Position numbers and translations under genes: made by a program
Assembly (NCBI RefSeq): GCF_000296505.1
Contig: NZ_JH815208.1
Span: 1-49,543 of the forward strand
DNA: 49,543 bases
Direction of reading: 5' to 3'
DNA from: Schaalia turicensis ACS-279-V-Col4
GTDB lineage: Bacteria > Actinomycetota > Actinomycetes > Actinomycetales > Actinomycetaceae
The notes under the pieces: generated by a model
Databases searched by the model: none
The model's input: only the letters and a program-made list of their open reading frames with translations
Told to the model about the DNA's origin: nothing
In this document: positions 38,740 to 47,294 of the stretch, in pieces
Position numbering within the stretch: position 1 is the stretch's first letter
Layout: the number at the start of each line of letters is the position of its first letter

Positions 38740-39864
38740 ATGGCAACTGTTACCTTTGACAAGGCAACCCGTATCTACCCGGGTAACGACAAGCCCTCGG
38801 TCGACCAGCTGGACCTCAAGATCGAGGACGGCGAATTCCTGGTCCTCGTCGGCCCGTCCGGTTGCGGGAAGTCCACTTCCCTGCGTATGCTCGCCGGCCT
38901 CGAAGAGGTCAACGGCGGTCGCATCCTGATCGGCGATAAGGACGTCACCAACGTTCCGCCAAAGAACCGCGACATCGCAATGGTCTTCCAGAACTACGCG
39001 CTCTACCCGCACATGACCGTCCGTGAAAACATGGGCTTCGCCCTCAAGATCGCCGGCACCCCGAAGGACGAAATCAACAGGCGCGTTGATGAAGCCGCAC
39101 GCATCCTCGACCTTGAGCCCTACCTTGAGCGCAAGCCGAAGGCACTCTCCGGTGGTCAGCGTCAGCGCGTCGCCATGGGTCGCGCAATCGTTCGTAAGCC
39201 TCAGGTCTTCCTCATGGACGAGCCCCTGTCGAACCTCGACGCGAAGCTCCGCGTTCAGACCCGTACCCAGATCGCTTCTCTGCAGCGTGAGCTCGGCGTT
39301 ACCACCGTGTACGTCACCCACGACCAGACCGAAGCTCTGACCATGGGCGATCGCATCGCCGTCCTCAACAACGGCCTCCTCCAGCAGGTCGGCACCCCGC
39401 AGGAAATGTACGAGCGCCCGGCAAACGACTTCGTCGCAGGCTTCATCGGCTCCCCGGCTATGAACCTCGGCTCGTTCACCGTCGACGGCACCAACGCTAT
39501 CCTCGGCCCGGCACGCGTTCCACTCTCGCAGGCAACCCTCGACGCCCTCACTCCGGCAGACGGTGGCAAGATCACCATCGGTTTCCGCCCTGAAGGCCTC
39601 GAAGTTGTTTCCGAAACCGAAGAAAACACGATTCCGATCGAAGTTGAATTCGTTGAGGAACTCGGCTCGGATGCCTACGTTTACGGTCGTCTTGCAGGCT
39701 CTACCGAGGGCCTCGGATCCACCGACGAAGGCTCAGCGAAGCAGATCATCGTTCGCGTTCCTCCGCGCACTGCTCCGGCTCGCGGCGGCGTGATCCACGC
39801 TCGCATCCGCCCCGGCCAGCAGCATAACTTCTCTGCTGCAACCGGTATGCGTCTGCCTGAGTGA
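38740..39864 (+). CDS. sugar ABC transporter ATP-binding protein (MsmK/UgpC/MalK family)
   Basis: This 374-residue ATPase has Walker [17 protein letters not shown], a Q-loop in [12 protein letters not shown], the signature [14 protein letters not shown], Walker [17 protein letters not shown] and the switch His in [13 protein letters not shown]. The C-terminal OB-fold regulatory domain typical of carbohydrate importers (CUT1) follows. No permease or binding-protein gene is adjacent. It is therefore an orphan ATPase that probably powers several CUT1 sugar importers encoded elsewhere, as known for MsmK. Its upstream region has direct repeats and it ends at a strong terminator. Confidence 0.93.
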   Translation: MATVTFDKATRIYPGNDKPSVDQLDLKIEDGEFLVLVGPSGCGKSTSLRMLAGLEEVNGGRILIGDKDVTNVPPKNRDIAMVFQNYALYPHMTVRENMGFALKIAGTPKDEINRRVDEAARILDLEPYLERKPKALSGGQRQRVAMGRAIVRKPQVFLMDEPLSNLDAKLRVQTRTQIASLQRELGVTTVYVTHDQTEALTMGDRIAVLNNGLLQQVGTPQEMYERPANDFVAGFIGSPAMNLGSFTVDGTNAILGPARVPLSQATLDALTPADGGKITIGFRPEGLEVVSETEENTIPIEVEFVEELGSDAYVYGRLAGSTEGLGSTDEGSAKQIIVRVPPRTAPARGGVIHARIRPGQQHNFSAATGMRLPE

Positions 39865-39873
39865 TTCATCCAC

Positions 39874-39916
39874 AGTTGGCCCCGTTCTCGTTGATAGTGA
39901 CGAGGCGGGGCCAACT
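39874..39916 (+). terminator. terminator of the ABC ATPase gene
   Basis: AGTTGGCCCCG (39874-39884) pairs perfectly with CGGGGCCAACT (39906-39916), and an inner CTCGT/ACGAG extends the fold. It starts 9 bp after the stop codon. No long U-tract follows. Confidence 0.7.
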
Positions 39917-40010
39917 CATATCCCTGACGCCTGACCAGTGCCCCACTTTTGGTGGGTTGGCGCTTTCTCCTCAATAATTGCGTCCCTTTAAGCAATGAGA
40001 GAATAGAACT

Positions 40011-41267
40011 ATGTCCGAATCACTAGAGATCATGGCCGCGACCGTTGATCCCTCGCTTCTTGATCTTCCTTGGGAAATTCCGCTGGAAGAATGGCCCGAC
40101 GAGATCCTCGCGGCTCTCCCCCGTGGCATTTCTCGCCACATCGTGCGATTCGTGAACCTCTCTGACCGTGTGATCGCCGTAAAGGAAATTGGCCCGACCG
40201 TCGCACATCACGAGTACGAGATGCTTCGTGACCTCTCACGTCTTGGTGCCCCTTCCGTGCTCCCTACCGCAGTGGTCACCGGTAGGCACAGTGTTGACGG
40301 CGAGGAGCTCAATGCCGTCCTGGTCACCGAACACCTGCAGTTTTCCCTGCCCTACCGTGCTCTGTTCAGCCAACACATGCGCGCTGACACGGCAACACGT
40401 TTGATTGATGCCCTAGCGGTACTGCTTGTTCGCCTGCACCTTCTTGGTTTCTACTGGGGCGACGTTTCACTGTCGAATACTTTGTTCCGTCGAGACGCCG
40501 GAGCATTTAGTGCCTACCTGGTGGACGCAGAAACCGGCGAGCTCCACCCGAAACTCACCTCTGGCCAGCGCGAGTACGACGTTGATTTGGCACGAACTAA
40601 CATCATCGGCGAACTCATGGATCTTCAGGCTGGAGAGTACTTCCCCGAAGACGCGGATCCCATTGAAGTTGGCGACCGTATTCGAAGCCGCTACGACGAA
40701 TTGTGGAATGAGCTGACCGGAACAGAACTCATTGATTCTTCCCAGAAGTGGAAGGTTGCTCAGCGAATCGAACGCCTCAATGACCTGGGGTTCGACGTTG
40801 CTGAATTGAAGATGACATCGGTTGCCGGATCAACCGAACTGATGATCCAGCCGAAGGTCGTTGACGCCGGACATCATCATCGCAAGCTCATGCGACTCAC
40901 CGGCATGGATGTTGGCGAGCACCAAGCACAACGCTTGTTGAACGACATCGCCACCTACCAAGCCACCGCGGGCACCCCGAACATGCCACTCGAATTGGCC
41001 GCACACCAGTGGTTGAACAACGCCTTCGAACCCGTCATGCGAGAAGTTCCAGCCGAGCTGAAAACCAAGCTCGAACCGGCTCAGATCTACCACGAGTTCC
41101 TTGAACACCGCTGGTACCTGGGCGAACAAGCCGGCCACGACGTTCCCCTCGAAGAAGCGATCGACTCGTACGTTGAAAAGATTCTTGCCGCCAAACGCGA
41201 CGAAGAACGCTTCATCAACCAGACAGAAGAAGAAACCACCGCCGCATCAAACCCTGACCTCTGGTAA
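40011..41267 (+). CDS. DUF4032 protein with kinase-like N-terminal half
   Basis: This 418-residue protein belongs to a family conserved in Actinobacteria. The N-terminal half reads like a lipopolysaccharide-kinase/RIO-like fold: IAVKEIGPTVAHHEYEMLRD supplies a Lys-Glu pair, FYWGDVSLSNTLF resembles a catalytic loop and YLVDAETGEL resembles a metal-binding Asp loop. The C-terminal half matches the pattern I know as DUF4032 (QRIERLNDLGFDVAELKM, HRWYLGEQAG). Function is not established; phosphotransferase activity is an inference. It lies upstream of a glycerophosphodiesterase gene with a 75-bp gap. Confidence 0.82.
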   Translation: MSESLEIMAATVDPSLLDLPWEIPLEEWPDEILAALPRGISRHIVRFVNLSDRVIAVKEIGPTVAHHEYEMLRDLSRLGAPSVLPTAVVTGRHSVDGEELNAVLVTEHLQFSLPYRALFSQHMRADTATRLIDALAVLLVRLHLLGFYWGDVSLSNTLFRRDAGAFSAYLVDAETGELHPKLTSGQREYDVDLARTNIIGELMDLQAGEYFPEDADPIEVGDRIRSRYDELWNELTGTELIDSSQKWKVAQRIERLNDLGFDVAELKMTSVAGSTELMIQPKVVDAGHHHRKLMRLTGMDVGEHQAQRLLNDIATYQATAGTPNMPLELAAHQWLNNAFEPVMREVPAELKTKLEPAQIYHEFLEHRWYLGEQAGHDVPLEEAIDSYVEKILAAKRDEERFINQTEEETTAASNPDLW

Positions 41268-41342
41268 GAACAAGCGGTCTAGCCCCCAAGCGACTAACGT
41301 TGCAGGCAGACAACTGAACGAGAACACCCAAAAGGAACACGC

Positions 41343-42092
41343 ATGGCATTCCCCAGGATTTTCGCGCACCGCGGAGCCTCATCATTGGCGCCTGAAAACA
41401 CGATCGCCTCCTTCGCGAAAGCAGCGGAGGTCGGTGCCCGCTGGTTCGAATTCGACGTCGACGTCATCGGCGACGGATCTTTGATCGTCATCCACGACGA
41501 TAAGCTTCAACGCACAACGACCGGCAAGGGCGGCTACTACAACCTCAGCTTCTCCGACATTCGCACACTTGACGCCGGAAAGTGGTTCTCTGACACCTAC
41601 CGGTTCGAACGAATCCCAGAAGTAGCTGACGTCATCTCATTCGCCAATTCGGCAAACATGGGCATGAACCTCGAGATCAAGCCCTGCTATGGTGGCACCG
41701 AACTTCGCGAAAAGCTGATCGAGAACCTCGCCGTTGCAGTTGATTCGGTCGCGAACACCGAGCGCTTCATCGTTTCTTCCTTCGACCACGAGGCCCTCGC
41801 ACGCTTCCACGCTATGCGACCGAACATTAAGCTCGGTTGGCTGTTCGACCGCGAAAACCAACCCGGCCCCACCTGGCAACAGGGAGCTGATCTGCTGAGA
41901 TGCACCGCAATTCACCCCGATGTCAACGGCCTCACCCCTGAAGAGGTCAAGGAAATGCGCGACGCAGGCTTCGACGTCAACGTCTGGACAGTCAACGATG
42001 TGGATCAAGCTCAGGAGCTCGCATCATGGGGCGTCACCGGTATCTTCACCGATCGCCCACAGGACTTCCCCGCTGAAGCACACGCGCTCTAA
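41343..42092 (+). CDS. glycerophosphodiester phosphodiesterase
   Basis: This 249-residue GDPD hydrolyses glycerophosphodiesters to glycerol-3-phosphate and an alcohol. It has the signature AHRGASSLAPENTIASF, the metal Glu/Asp in WFEFDVDVIGDG, the second catalytic His in IVIHDDKLQRTT and NLEIKPCYGGTE. It has no signal peptide, so it acts in the cytoplasm. AAAGGAA precedes the ATG. It may be cotranscribed with the DUF4032 gene and ends at a bidirectional terminator. Confidence 0.93.
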   Translation: MAFPRIFAHRGASSLAPENTIASFAKAAEVGARWFEFDVDVIGDGSLIVIHDDKLQRTTTGKGGYYNLSFSDIRTLDAGKWFSDTYRFERIPEVADVISFANSANMGMNLEIKPCYGGTELREKLIENLAVAVDSVANTERFIVSSFDHEALARFHAMRPNIKLGWLFDRENQPGPTWQQGADLLRCTAIHPDVNGLTPEEVKEMRDAGFDVNVWTVNDVDQAQELASWGVTGIFTDRPQDFPAEAHAL

Positions 42093-42131
42093 AACGTGCG
42101 TTTTAAAGTGCCACATTCCTGACGTAACGCA

Positions 42132-42167
42132 CCGGGGTCGGCAGTTCGAATGAACTGCCGACCCCGG
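42132..42167. terminator. bidirectional terminator between convergent genes
   Basis: CCGGGGTCGGCAGTTC (42132-42147) pairs exactly with GAACTGCCGACCCCGG (42152-42167) with a 4-nt loop, between the convergent phosphodiesterase and the minus-strand hypothetical gene. Confidence 0.75.
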
Positions 42168-42226
42168 CCTCGTCAATAAGCAGTTGGCGCGATCATCACA
42201 CGAGGACGCATCAATCGCAAGCGATA

Positions 42227-43405
42227 CTAGCGGTCCTCTTTCGCACGCAGGTAACGCGACAGCGACAACTCTGCCACCGAATCAAACAGCAGAATAGCGC
42301 CGAGCACACCACCGAACTTCATCCAACCACGACGCGGAGCCTGCGCGCGCGCCGCGAGGGTCAGCAACATCGTGCCGACGATAGCCTCGGCACCGGCAAA
42401 ATACTTCACCAGATGCGGACGATCGACGGCGATTGAATGGTAGGACTCCCATAGAGGCTGAGCCGGTGAATCCGGTTCCTTCAGCATGATGTCCACGCTA
42501 CGACCGATCGCGTTTGAAATACCGCGAGCCATGTGGAGCTTCGCGCCTTCAACCTCATCGGCATCAATGTGCCCTAGCAGGAAGCCCGCAACGGACTCGG
42601 GCAGACCAAGCGCCTTCACCGCAGCGACAACAGCGTCATCACCGAACAGGGACGTCGACTTGTACAGATCGTCAACGTTCGACCCGTTCACCGCGTCCGC
42701 AATCTTCTTCAAATTCGGACGTTCGCCGACGAGATCCAGGATCTCGTCGTCAACCTCTGTCGGCACATTGTGCGCGCCCGGAATGATCTTTGAGTCCATC
42801 GCCCAGTTGTGAATAACAACGTGTTCCAAGTGGTCATCCGTGACCAGGAAAATTTGGAACTCATCATCCTGCTTCGACAGGGTTATCAGTGGCAGTTCAC
42901 CGAAGTTCCAACCAGCTTTTTCAGCCGGAAGCTCAGCAAGAAGCAGGCGCTGGCCACCATTGCCCTCAAGATCGGCAAGATCGATACCCTCAAGCGCTGC
43001 AAGCAACGGCACCGACGACGCAGGTGTATTACCAATCTCAACGATTCGCGAGGATTCTGCCGGCTCATCGTCATCCAAGTCGTCATCCCACACGTCAGCA
43101 AGCGGACTGACCCCTTCGGGAGTATGGTCCACGACCACGGTCGAAATACGGACTTCGCCCTCAAAACGGGATGCAAGCTCTTCGGCAAGATCCTCGATTG
43201 TGGGACCTTCAGAAATCGTATTGTCACGAACAATGCCAAGACGACCGTCAGAAACAGCGAAGTCAACGCCCACAAAGTGCGGGGCAGACGGATACCACTC
43301 GACTTTCGCTAGGATGGCGCGCTCATGCAACTCATTGATAACGGCCTTGGGATCAAGACCCGCGCCGATGATCATGCCTTCAACTGAAGTCCACACCTGG
43401 CCCAT
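42227..43405 (-). CDS. conserved hypothetical protein with C-terminal hydrophobic segments
   Basis: I do not recognise this protein of about 392 residues. It has an acidic central region (ADVWDDDLDDDEPAESS) and two hydrophobic stretches near the C-terminus (FAGAEAIVGTMLLTLAARA and FGGVLGAILLFDSVAEL). It ends in a basic tail, so it is probably membrane-attached at its C-terminus. The segment PESVAGFLLGHIDADEVEGA may be a helical repeat. I take ATG 43405 as start because the frame to 43447 has no better ribosome site. Codon use and absence of stops in a long frame support a real gene. The facing plus-strand frame at 42840 is a shadow. Confidence 0.75.
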   Translation of the reverse strand: MGQVWTSVEGMIIGAGLDPKAVINELHERAILAKVEWYPSAPHFVGVDFAVSDGRLGIVRDNTISEGPTIEDLAEELASRFEGEVRISTVVVDHTPEGVSPLADVWDDDLDDDEPAESSRIVEIGNTPASSVPLLAALEGIDLADLEGNGGQRLLLAELPAEKAGWNFGELPLITLSKQDDEFQIFLVTDDHLEHVVIHNWAMDSKIIPGAHNVPTEVDDEILDLVGERPNLKKIADAVNGSNVDDLYKSTSLFGDDAVVAAVKALGLPESVAGFLLGHIDADEVEGAKLHMARGISNAIGRSVDIMLKEPDSPAQPLWESYHSIAVDRPHLVKYFAGAEAIVGTMLLTLAARAQAPRRGWMKFGGVLGAILLFDSVAELSLSRYLRAKEDR

Positions 43406-43563
43406 AGCGACCACCCTTCTTACGTCGAACTGTTCTAATCTCATCACGTTTCACCCGCGTTGTCGCTATCTGAGACACTCTTTCAGCGAAAGCGCGCAAA
43501 ACTTCCAGTGTGGCCGGACAAAAGTGCGCCCTCACGCATGCGAAACAGGGCTAAACGCGGAAA

Positions 43564-43589
43564 GGGCCCGCAGCCGTAGCTGCGGACCC
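43564..43589 (-). terminator. terminator of fructose-bisphosphate aldolase
   Basis: GGGCCCGCAGC (43564-43574) pairs with GCTGCGGACCC (43579-43589) with one mismatch and a 4-nt loop. On the minus strand TTTCC follows. It starts 22 bp after the fba stop. Confidence 0.75.
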
Positions 43590-43611
43590 CGTCCGTTGAT
43601 CAGGTAAAAGA

Positions 43612-44628
43612 TCAGGCCATCTTGGTTCCGACGGAACCAAGACGCTGGCAAGCCTCGACGACGCGAGCAGCCATGCCTGCTTCAGCAGACTTGCCCCACG
43701 AACGCGGGTCGTACTGCTTCTTGTTGCCGACCTCACCGTCGATCTTCAGGACACCGTCGTAGTTGCGGAACATGTGCTCCACGACCGGACGGGTGAAGGC
43801 GTACTGGGTGTCGGTGTCGACGTTCATCTTGATGACGCCGTTTTCGACTGCGAGGGCAATTTCCTCTGCGGTCGAACCGGAGCCACCGTGCATGACCAGG
43901 TCGAACGGACGGTTGTTCTTCCAACCAACCTTTGCTGCAACCTCTTCCTGGATGGTGCCCAGAATTTCGGGACGAAGCTTGACGTGACCCGGCTTGTAAA
44001 CACCGTGGACATTACCGAAGGTCAGAGCGGTCAGGTAACGGCCGTTCTCGCCAAGACCGAGGGCCTCAACGGTCTTGAGTGCATCTTCGGTGGTTGTGTA
44101 GAGCTTCTCGTTGATTTCGCCGACAACACCGTCTTCTTCGCCACCGACAACGCCGATTTCGATTTCGAGGATGGTGTTTGCCTTCTGGGAGAGGGCGAGG
44201 AGTTCCTTGGCGATCTCCAGGTTCTCGGCGAGCGGAACAGCGGAGCCGTCCCACATGTGCGACTGGAAGGTCGGCAGATCCTGGGTTGCTTCAATCTCCA
44301 TGAGCGGGCGGATCCAGGAATCAATATTCTGCTTTGCGCAGTGGTCGGTGTGCAGAGCGATGGTCACGCCGTAGTTCTTGGCGACCTCGGTTGCGTATGC
44401 AGCGAGGGCGAGCGAACCGGTGACGCGGTTCTTGATCGTCGAACCGGAAGCGTATTCAGCGCCACCGACGGAAATCTGAACGATACCGTCAGATTCTGCC
44501 TCGGCGAAGCCCTGGATAGCAGCGGTAACGGTCTGGGAAGAGGTCACGTTGATCGCGGGGTAGGCAAACTTGCCTTCCTTCGCGCGGTTCAGCATCTCGG
44601 CGTAGACCTCAGGGGTTGCGACAGGCAC
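43612..44628 (-). CDS. fbaA: class II fructose-bisphosphate aldolase
   Basis: This 338-residue zinc aldolase cleaves fructose-1,6-bisphosphate to DHAP and glyceraldehyde-3-phosphate. Catalytic and metal residues are visible in IALHTDHCAKQNIDSWI, ILEIEIGVVGGEEDGV, TFGNVHGVYKPGHVKLRP, VMHGGSGSTAEEI and IKMNVDTDTQYAFTRP. The length and GG-insert match the type A (actinobacterial and E. coli) form. It starts with GTG 44628, with AGGAGG 5 nt upstream. It is monocistronic with its own terminator. It is a general glycolytic enzyme and not obviously the missing deoxysugar-phosphate aldolase of the fuc locus. Confidence 0.96.
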   Translation of the reverse strand: MPVATPEVYAEMLNRAKEGKFAYPAINVTSSQTVTAAIQGFAEAESDGIVQISVGGAEYASGSTIKNRVTGSLALAAYATEVAKNYGVTIALHTDHCAKQNIDSWIRPLMEIEATQDLPTFQSHMWDGSAVPLAENLEIAKELLALSQKANTILEIEIGVVGGEEDGVVGEINEKLYTTTEDALKTVEALGLGENGRYLTALTFGNVHGVYKPGHVKLRPEILGTIQEEVAAKVGWKNNRPFDLVMHGGSGSTAEEIALAVENGVIKMNVDTDTQYAFTRPVVEHMFRNYDGVLKIDGEVGNKKQYDPRSWGKSAEAGMAARVVEACQRLGSVGTKMA

Positions 44629-44793
44629 AGGAGCCTCCTATTCGAACGACAGATTTGTCACTGGCTATTGTTCCACACATCGCAAGTTTCATGTGAGGTA
44701 GGAAGTCCCTATTTCCTGCACATAAGTGCCTCTAAGGTGGACTTTTGCCCGTGCAGGCAACAAAAAAACAGCGTAGTTTTAGCTTCGCCATCC

Positions 44794-44820
44794 CGGCCTC
44801 GCCGATGAGGAACGAGGCCG
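44794..44820 (-). terminator. hairpin after the methyltransferase gene
   Basis: CGGCCTCG (44794-44801) pairs exactly with CGAGGCCG (44813-44820), 17 bp past the methyltransferase stop on the minus strand. The U-tract is poor. The fba promoter probably lies between 44629 and 44790, where I see no gene. Confidence 0.5.
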
Positions 44821-44837
44821 CGCACATCACTGAAGCG

Positions 44838-45548
44838 TCAGGCCAAACTGGACGCGTGCGCCCACATCGCGATTGCCGCCGCGTGGCCAACATTCATTGA
44901 GCGCGTCGATCCTCGCTGGGTAATGTGGACGATCACCTCGGCAAGGTCGCTCATTTCCTGGCTCAAACCGGAGGATTCCTCGCCGAAAATCAGGCACGCA
45001 CGCTTCGGCAGTTCAGTGGATTCCAGTGGCTTGGAGCCCTCCACGTTATCGACGCCGACGAGGCTCATTCCGCGCTCTGCGCACGATCGGGCAAGGTCTT
45101 CGGGAGTCTGGCAGTGATCGATCTGCAGGTAGCGGTCAGTCACCATTGCCCCGCGACGATTCCAACGACGACGCCCGACGATGTGGACTCGGCTAGCTCC
45201 CAGCGCATTCGCAGTGCGCACGATAGACCCGATATTGAAGTCATGACCGAGGTTCTCGATTGCAACCTCGAACGGGAGCGCGTGGGCTGCGATGTCTTCG
45301 CGGATCGCGTCCATCGTCCAGTAGCGATACTGGTCTTCAACGTTACGATGATCGCCGTTCTTCAGTAGTTCAGGATCGTACTTTTCATCGGTCGGAAGCT
45401 CGCCAACCCACGGACCAACACCGGGCCTGCTTTCAGAAGCAGGCGTGGCCTCGTCCCCCATTGCACCACCGGAGAGCGCACGGTCTAGCACCTGCGCACC
45501 GCGCTCACCGGCGCTGACGACATCCTGATAATCATTACTCACGGGCAT
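44838..45548 (-). CDS. TrmH/SpoU-family RNA 2'-O-methyltransferase
   Basis: This protein of about 236 residues belongs to the SPOUT superfamily and methylates ribose 2'-OH in tRNA or rRNA. The three motifs are clear: NLGHDFNIGSIVRTANALGA, CLIFGEESSGLS and TQRGSTRSMNVGHAAAIAMW, the last forming the knotted AdoMet site. About 80 residues precede motif 1 and include the loop DQYRYWTMDAIR. I use ATG 45548; the alternatives 45566 and 45629 have no better ribosome site and the latter overlaps the divergent PH-domain gene. TATGTA just upstream could be its -10 element with a very short leader. The target RNA is unknown. Confidence 0.85.
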   Translation of the reverse strand: MPVSNDYQDVVSAGERGAQVLDRALSGGAMGDEATPASESRPGVGPWVGELPTDEKYDPELLKNGDHRNVEDQYRYWTMDAIREDIAAHALPFEVAIENLGHDFNIGSIVRTANALGASRVHIVGRRRWNRRGAMVTDRYLQIDHCQTPEDLARSCAERGMSLVGVDNVEGSKPLESTELPKRACLIFGEESSGLSQEMSDLAEVIVHITQRGSTRSMNVGHAAAIAMWAHASSLA

Positions 45549-45610
45549 AACAATAGCGTCTTGCATTACATAGCAAGCACAAGCGGGGGAAATAATGGCA
45601 CGATTAAGAC

Positions 45611-46120
45611 ATGTCTCCACGTCATGCACTCTTGTCCCAAGACGAACACATTGTCCGCCGTATGCGCACGCACTTCAAAGCCATCCTGGGCAATACGCTG
45701 GCTGAGCTGGTTCTGATCATTGTCGGCGTCTTCGCGTCGGTCTACCTACCGACTGAGTGGGCGCCCTACAGCCACGAGATCGTCTGGGCAATCGTCATCG
45801 TCGCGACATTCCCGATCTTCATCATGCCGTTCATCCGCTGGTTCACCACGACCTTCACGCTGACCACGAAGCGCATCATCACGCGCCACGGCATCATCAA
45901 CAAGAAGGGTCACGACCTGCCTATCACGCGCATTTCCGACGTAGCAATGGACCGCGACTTTATCGACCGCCTGTTCGGGTGTGGCACTCTGACTCTGCAG
46001 ACCAGCGCAGACGACCCGCTTGTCCTGCACGATGTTCCGCGCGTCGAATACGTTCAAGTTGAAATCTCGAACCTGCTGTTCAACGACATTCACGGCGCAA
46101 TCGACGCAGATCCCGAATAG
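45611..46120 (+). CDS. bacterial PH-domain membrane protein
   Basis: This 169-residue protein has two membrane helices (LAELVLIIVGVFASVYL and IVWAIVIVATFPIFIMPF). A bacterial pleckstrin-homology-like (bPH2/YdbS) domain follows: TTFTLTTKRIITRHGIINKKG, DLPITRISDVAMDRDFIDRL and GTLTLQTSADDPLVL. It probably sits in the cytoplasmic membrane; its role is unknown. It diverges from the methyltransferase gene and is followed by the HAD gene at 46 bp. The ribosome site is weak. Confidence 0.85.
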   Translation: MSPRHALLSQDEHIVRRMRTHFKAILGNTLAELVLIIVGVFASVYLPTEWAPYSHEIVWAIVIVATFPIFIMPFIRWFTTTFTLTTKRIITRHGIINKKGHDLPITRISDVAMDRDFIDRLFGCGTLTLQTSADDPLVLHDVPRVEYVQVEISNLLFNDIHGAIDADPE

Positions 46121-46165
46121 ACCCTTATCCATGTCTTTCCCCGATATTCCACATAGGATGAAGAC

Positions 46166-46990
46166 ATGACTGATAACGAAATCGCGCCCAAGGCGCTCAC
46201 TGACATGCCACCTGTTTCCGCATGGCTTTCCGACATGGACGGTGTTCTGGTCAAGGAAAACCGCGCGCTTCCCGGAGCTCAGCAGTTCCTTGAGGCACTG
46301 CGCGCCAAGAACATGCCATTCTTGGTTCTGACGAACAACTCAATCTTCACCAACCGCGACCTGTCTGCTCGACTTGAACGGTCCGGTTTGGATGTTGCCG
46401 AGGAGCATATTTGGACTTCGGCAAACGCGACCGCAGCATTCCTATCGCAGCAGTCACCCAACTCGTCCGCATTCGTGATTGGCGAGGCCGGACTGACGAC
46501 CGCGCTCCACGGCGCCGGCTACATCATGACCGATCAGGATCCTGAGTACGTGGTGCTCGGCGAGACACGTAACTACGACTTCAACGCGATTACCCGAGCA
46601 ATCCGACTGATCGAAAGTGGCGCAAAGTTCATCGCCACCAACCCGGACGTCACGGGCCCCTCGGATGAAGGCACACTGCCCGCCACCGGTTCGATCGCAG
46701 CAATGATCACCGCAGCCACCGGTAAGCGCCCCTACTTCGTCGGCAAACCGAACCCCGTGATGATTCGCGCAGGTCTGAACAAGATCGGTGCTCACTCTGA
46801 GCACGCTGCAATGGTCGGCGACCGCATGGACACGGATATTCAGGCGGGTGTTGAAGCCGGTCTGCGCACGCACCTTGTGCTATCCGGCTCAACGTCAATC
46901 GAACAGGTCGAACAGTATCCATACCGCCCATTCGGAATTCACGAGGGTATTGGTGAGCTGATTGAGCTGGTCGAGGCAATCGCCGGCTGA
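46166..46990 (+). CDS. HAD-IIA family phosphatase (NagD-like)
   Basis: This 274-residue haloacid-dehalogenase-type hydrolase dephosphorylates nucleotides or sugar phosphates. Motif I is LSDMDGVLVKENRALPGA, motif II LVLTNNSIFTNRDL, the C2 cap lies between, motif III is FVGKPNPVMIRA and motif IV MVGDRMDTDIQAG. The domain order matches NagD and eukaryotic phosphoglycolate phosphatase homologues. AGGA lies about 6 nt before the ATG. It is probably cotranscribed with the PH gene. The substrate is unassigned. Confidence 0.92.
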   Translation: MTDNEIAPKALTDMPPVSAWLSDMDGVLVKENRALPGAQQFLEALRAKNMPFLVLTNNSIFTNRDLSARLERSGLDVAEEHIWTSANATAAFLSQQSPNSSAFVIGEAGLTTALHGAGYIMTDQDPEYVVLGETRNYDFNAITRAIRLIESGAKFIATNPDVTGPSDEGTLPATGSIAAMITAATGKRPYFVGKPNPVMIRAGLNKIGAHSEHAAMVGDRMDTDIQAGVEAGLRTHLVLSGSTSIEQVEQYPYRPFGIHEGIGELIELVEAIAG

Positions 46991-47038
46991 CCGCCTGTTT
47001 TCCCTTCTCGGGCTGAATGCTCGAGCTCTTGACGATAC

Positions 47039-47125
47039 TGCCCCCAGCCTGAAGTGAACTGCCCTCCGGAAGAAAACTGAATAAATCAGCCCAACTTCCG
47101 GGGGACAGTTCAAAGGTTGGGGGCA
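47039..47125. repeat. long imperfect inverted repeat (MITE- or REP-like)
   Basis: A left arm of 34 nt (47039-47072, starting TGCCCCCAGCCT and ending CCGGAAG) matches the reverse complement of the right arm (47095-47125, ending TTGGGGGCA). There are few mismatches, one 3-nt slip and a 22-nt loop. It lacks a U-tract and sits between the HAD gene and pyrE. It could be a small non-autonomous transposon remnant or a transcript-end structure. Confidence 0.65.
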
Positions 47126-47173
47126 CTTTCGTATACGGCCGTCTACGGAGCGAGAGATGTGGCGAAAGCGTCC

Positions 47174-47280
47174 CATCCTCTATGCCCACCTACCGTCACC
47201 TCATCCTCTATGCCCACCTACCGTCACCTCATCCTCTATGCCCACCTACCGTCACCTCATCCTCTATGCCCACCTACCGT
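47174..47280. repeat. 28-bp tandem repeat, 3.8 copies, in the pyrE promoter region
   Basis: A 28-bp unit beginning CATCCTCTATGCCC repeats exactly at 47174, 47202 and 47230, with a 23-bp fourth copy at 47258-47280. It ends 14 bp before the pyrE start. Copies appear identical, pointing to recent expansion and possible length variation. TAGACT (47282-47287) after it may be the pyrE -10 element with a very short leader. Confidence 0.9.
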
Positions 47281-47294
47281 CTAGACTGTGAAGC

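Noticed and set aside
42840..43607. 255-residue plus-strand frame
   Set aside because: It overlaps the minus-strand hypothetical gene, has Ser/Arg-rich composition typical of shadows and extends past any sensible boundary.
43612..44628. Class II aldolase as the missing fuculose-phosphate aldolase
   Set aside because: Its motifs are those of fructose-bisphosphate aldolase, and it is monocistronic and nearly 20 kb from the sugar locus.
47174..47280. CRISPR-like array
   Set aside because: Units are contiguous 28-bp tandem copies without spacers.
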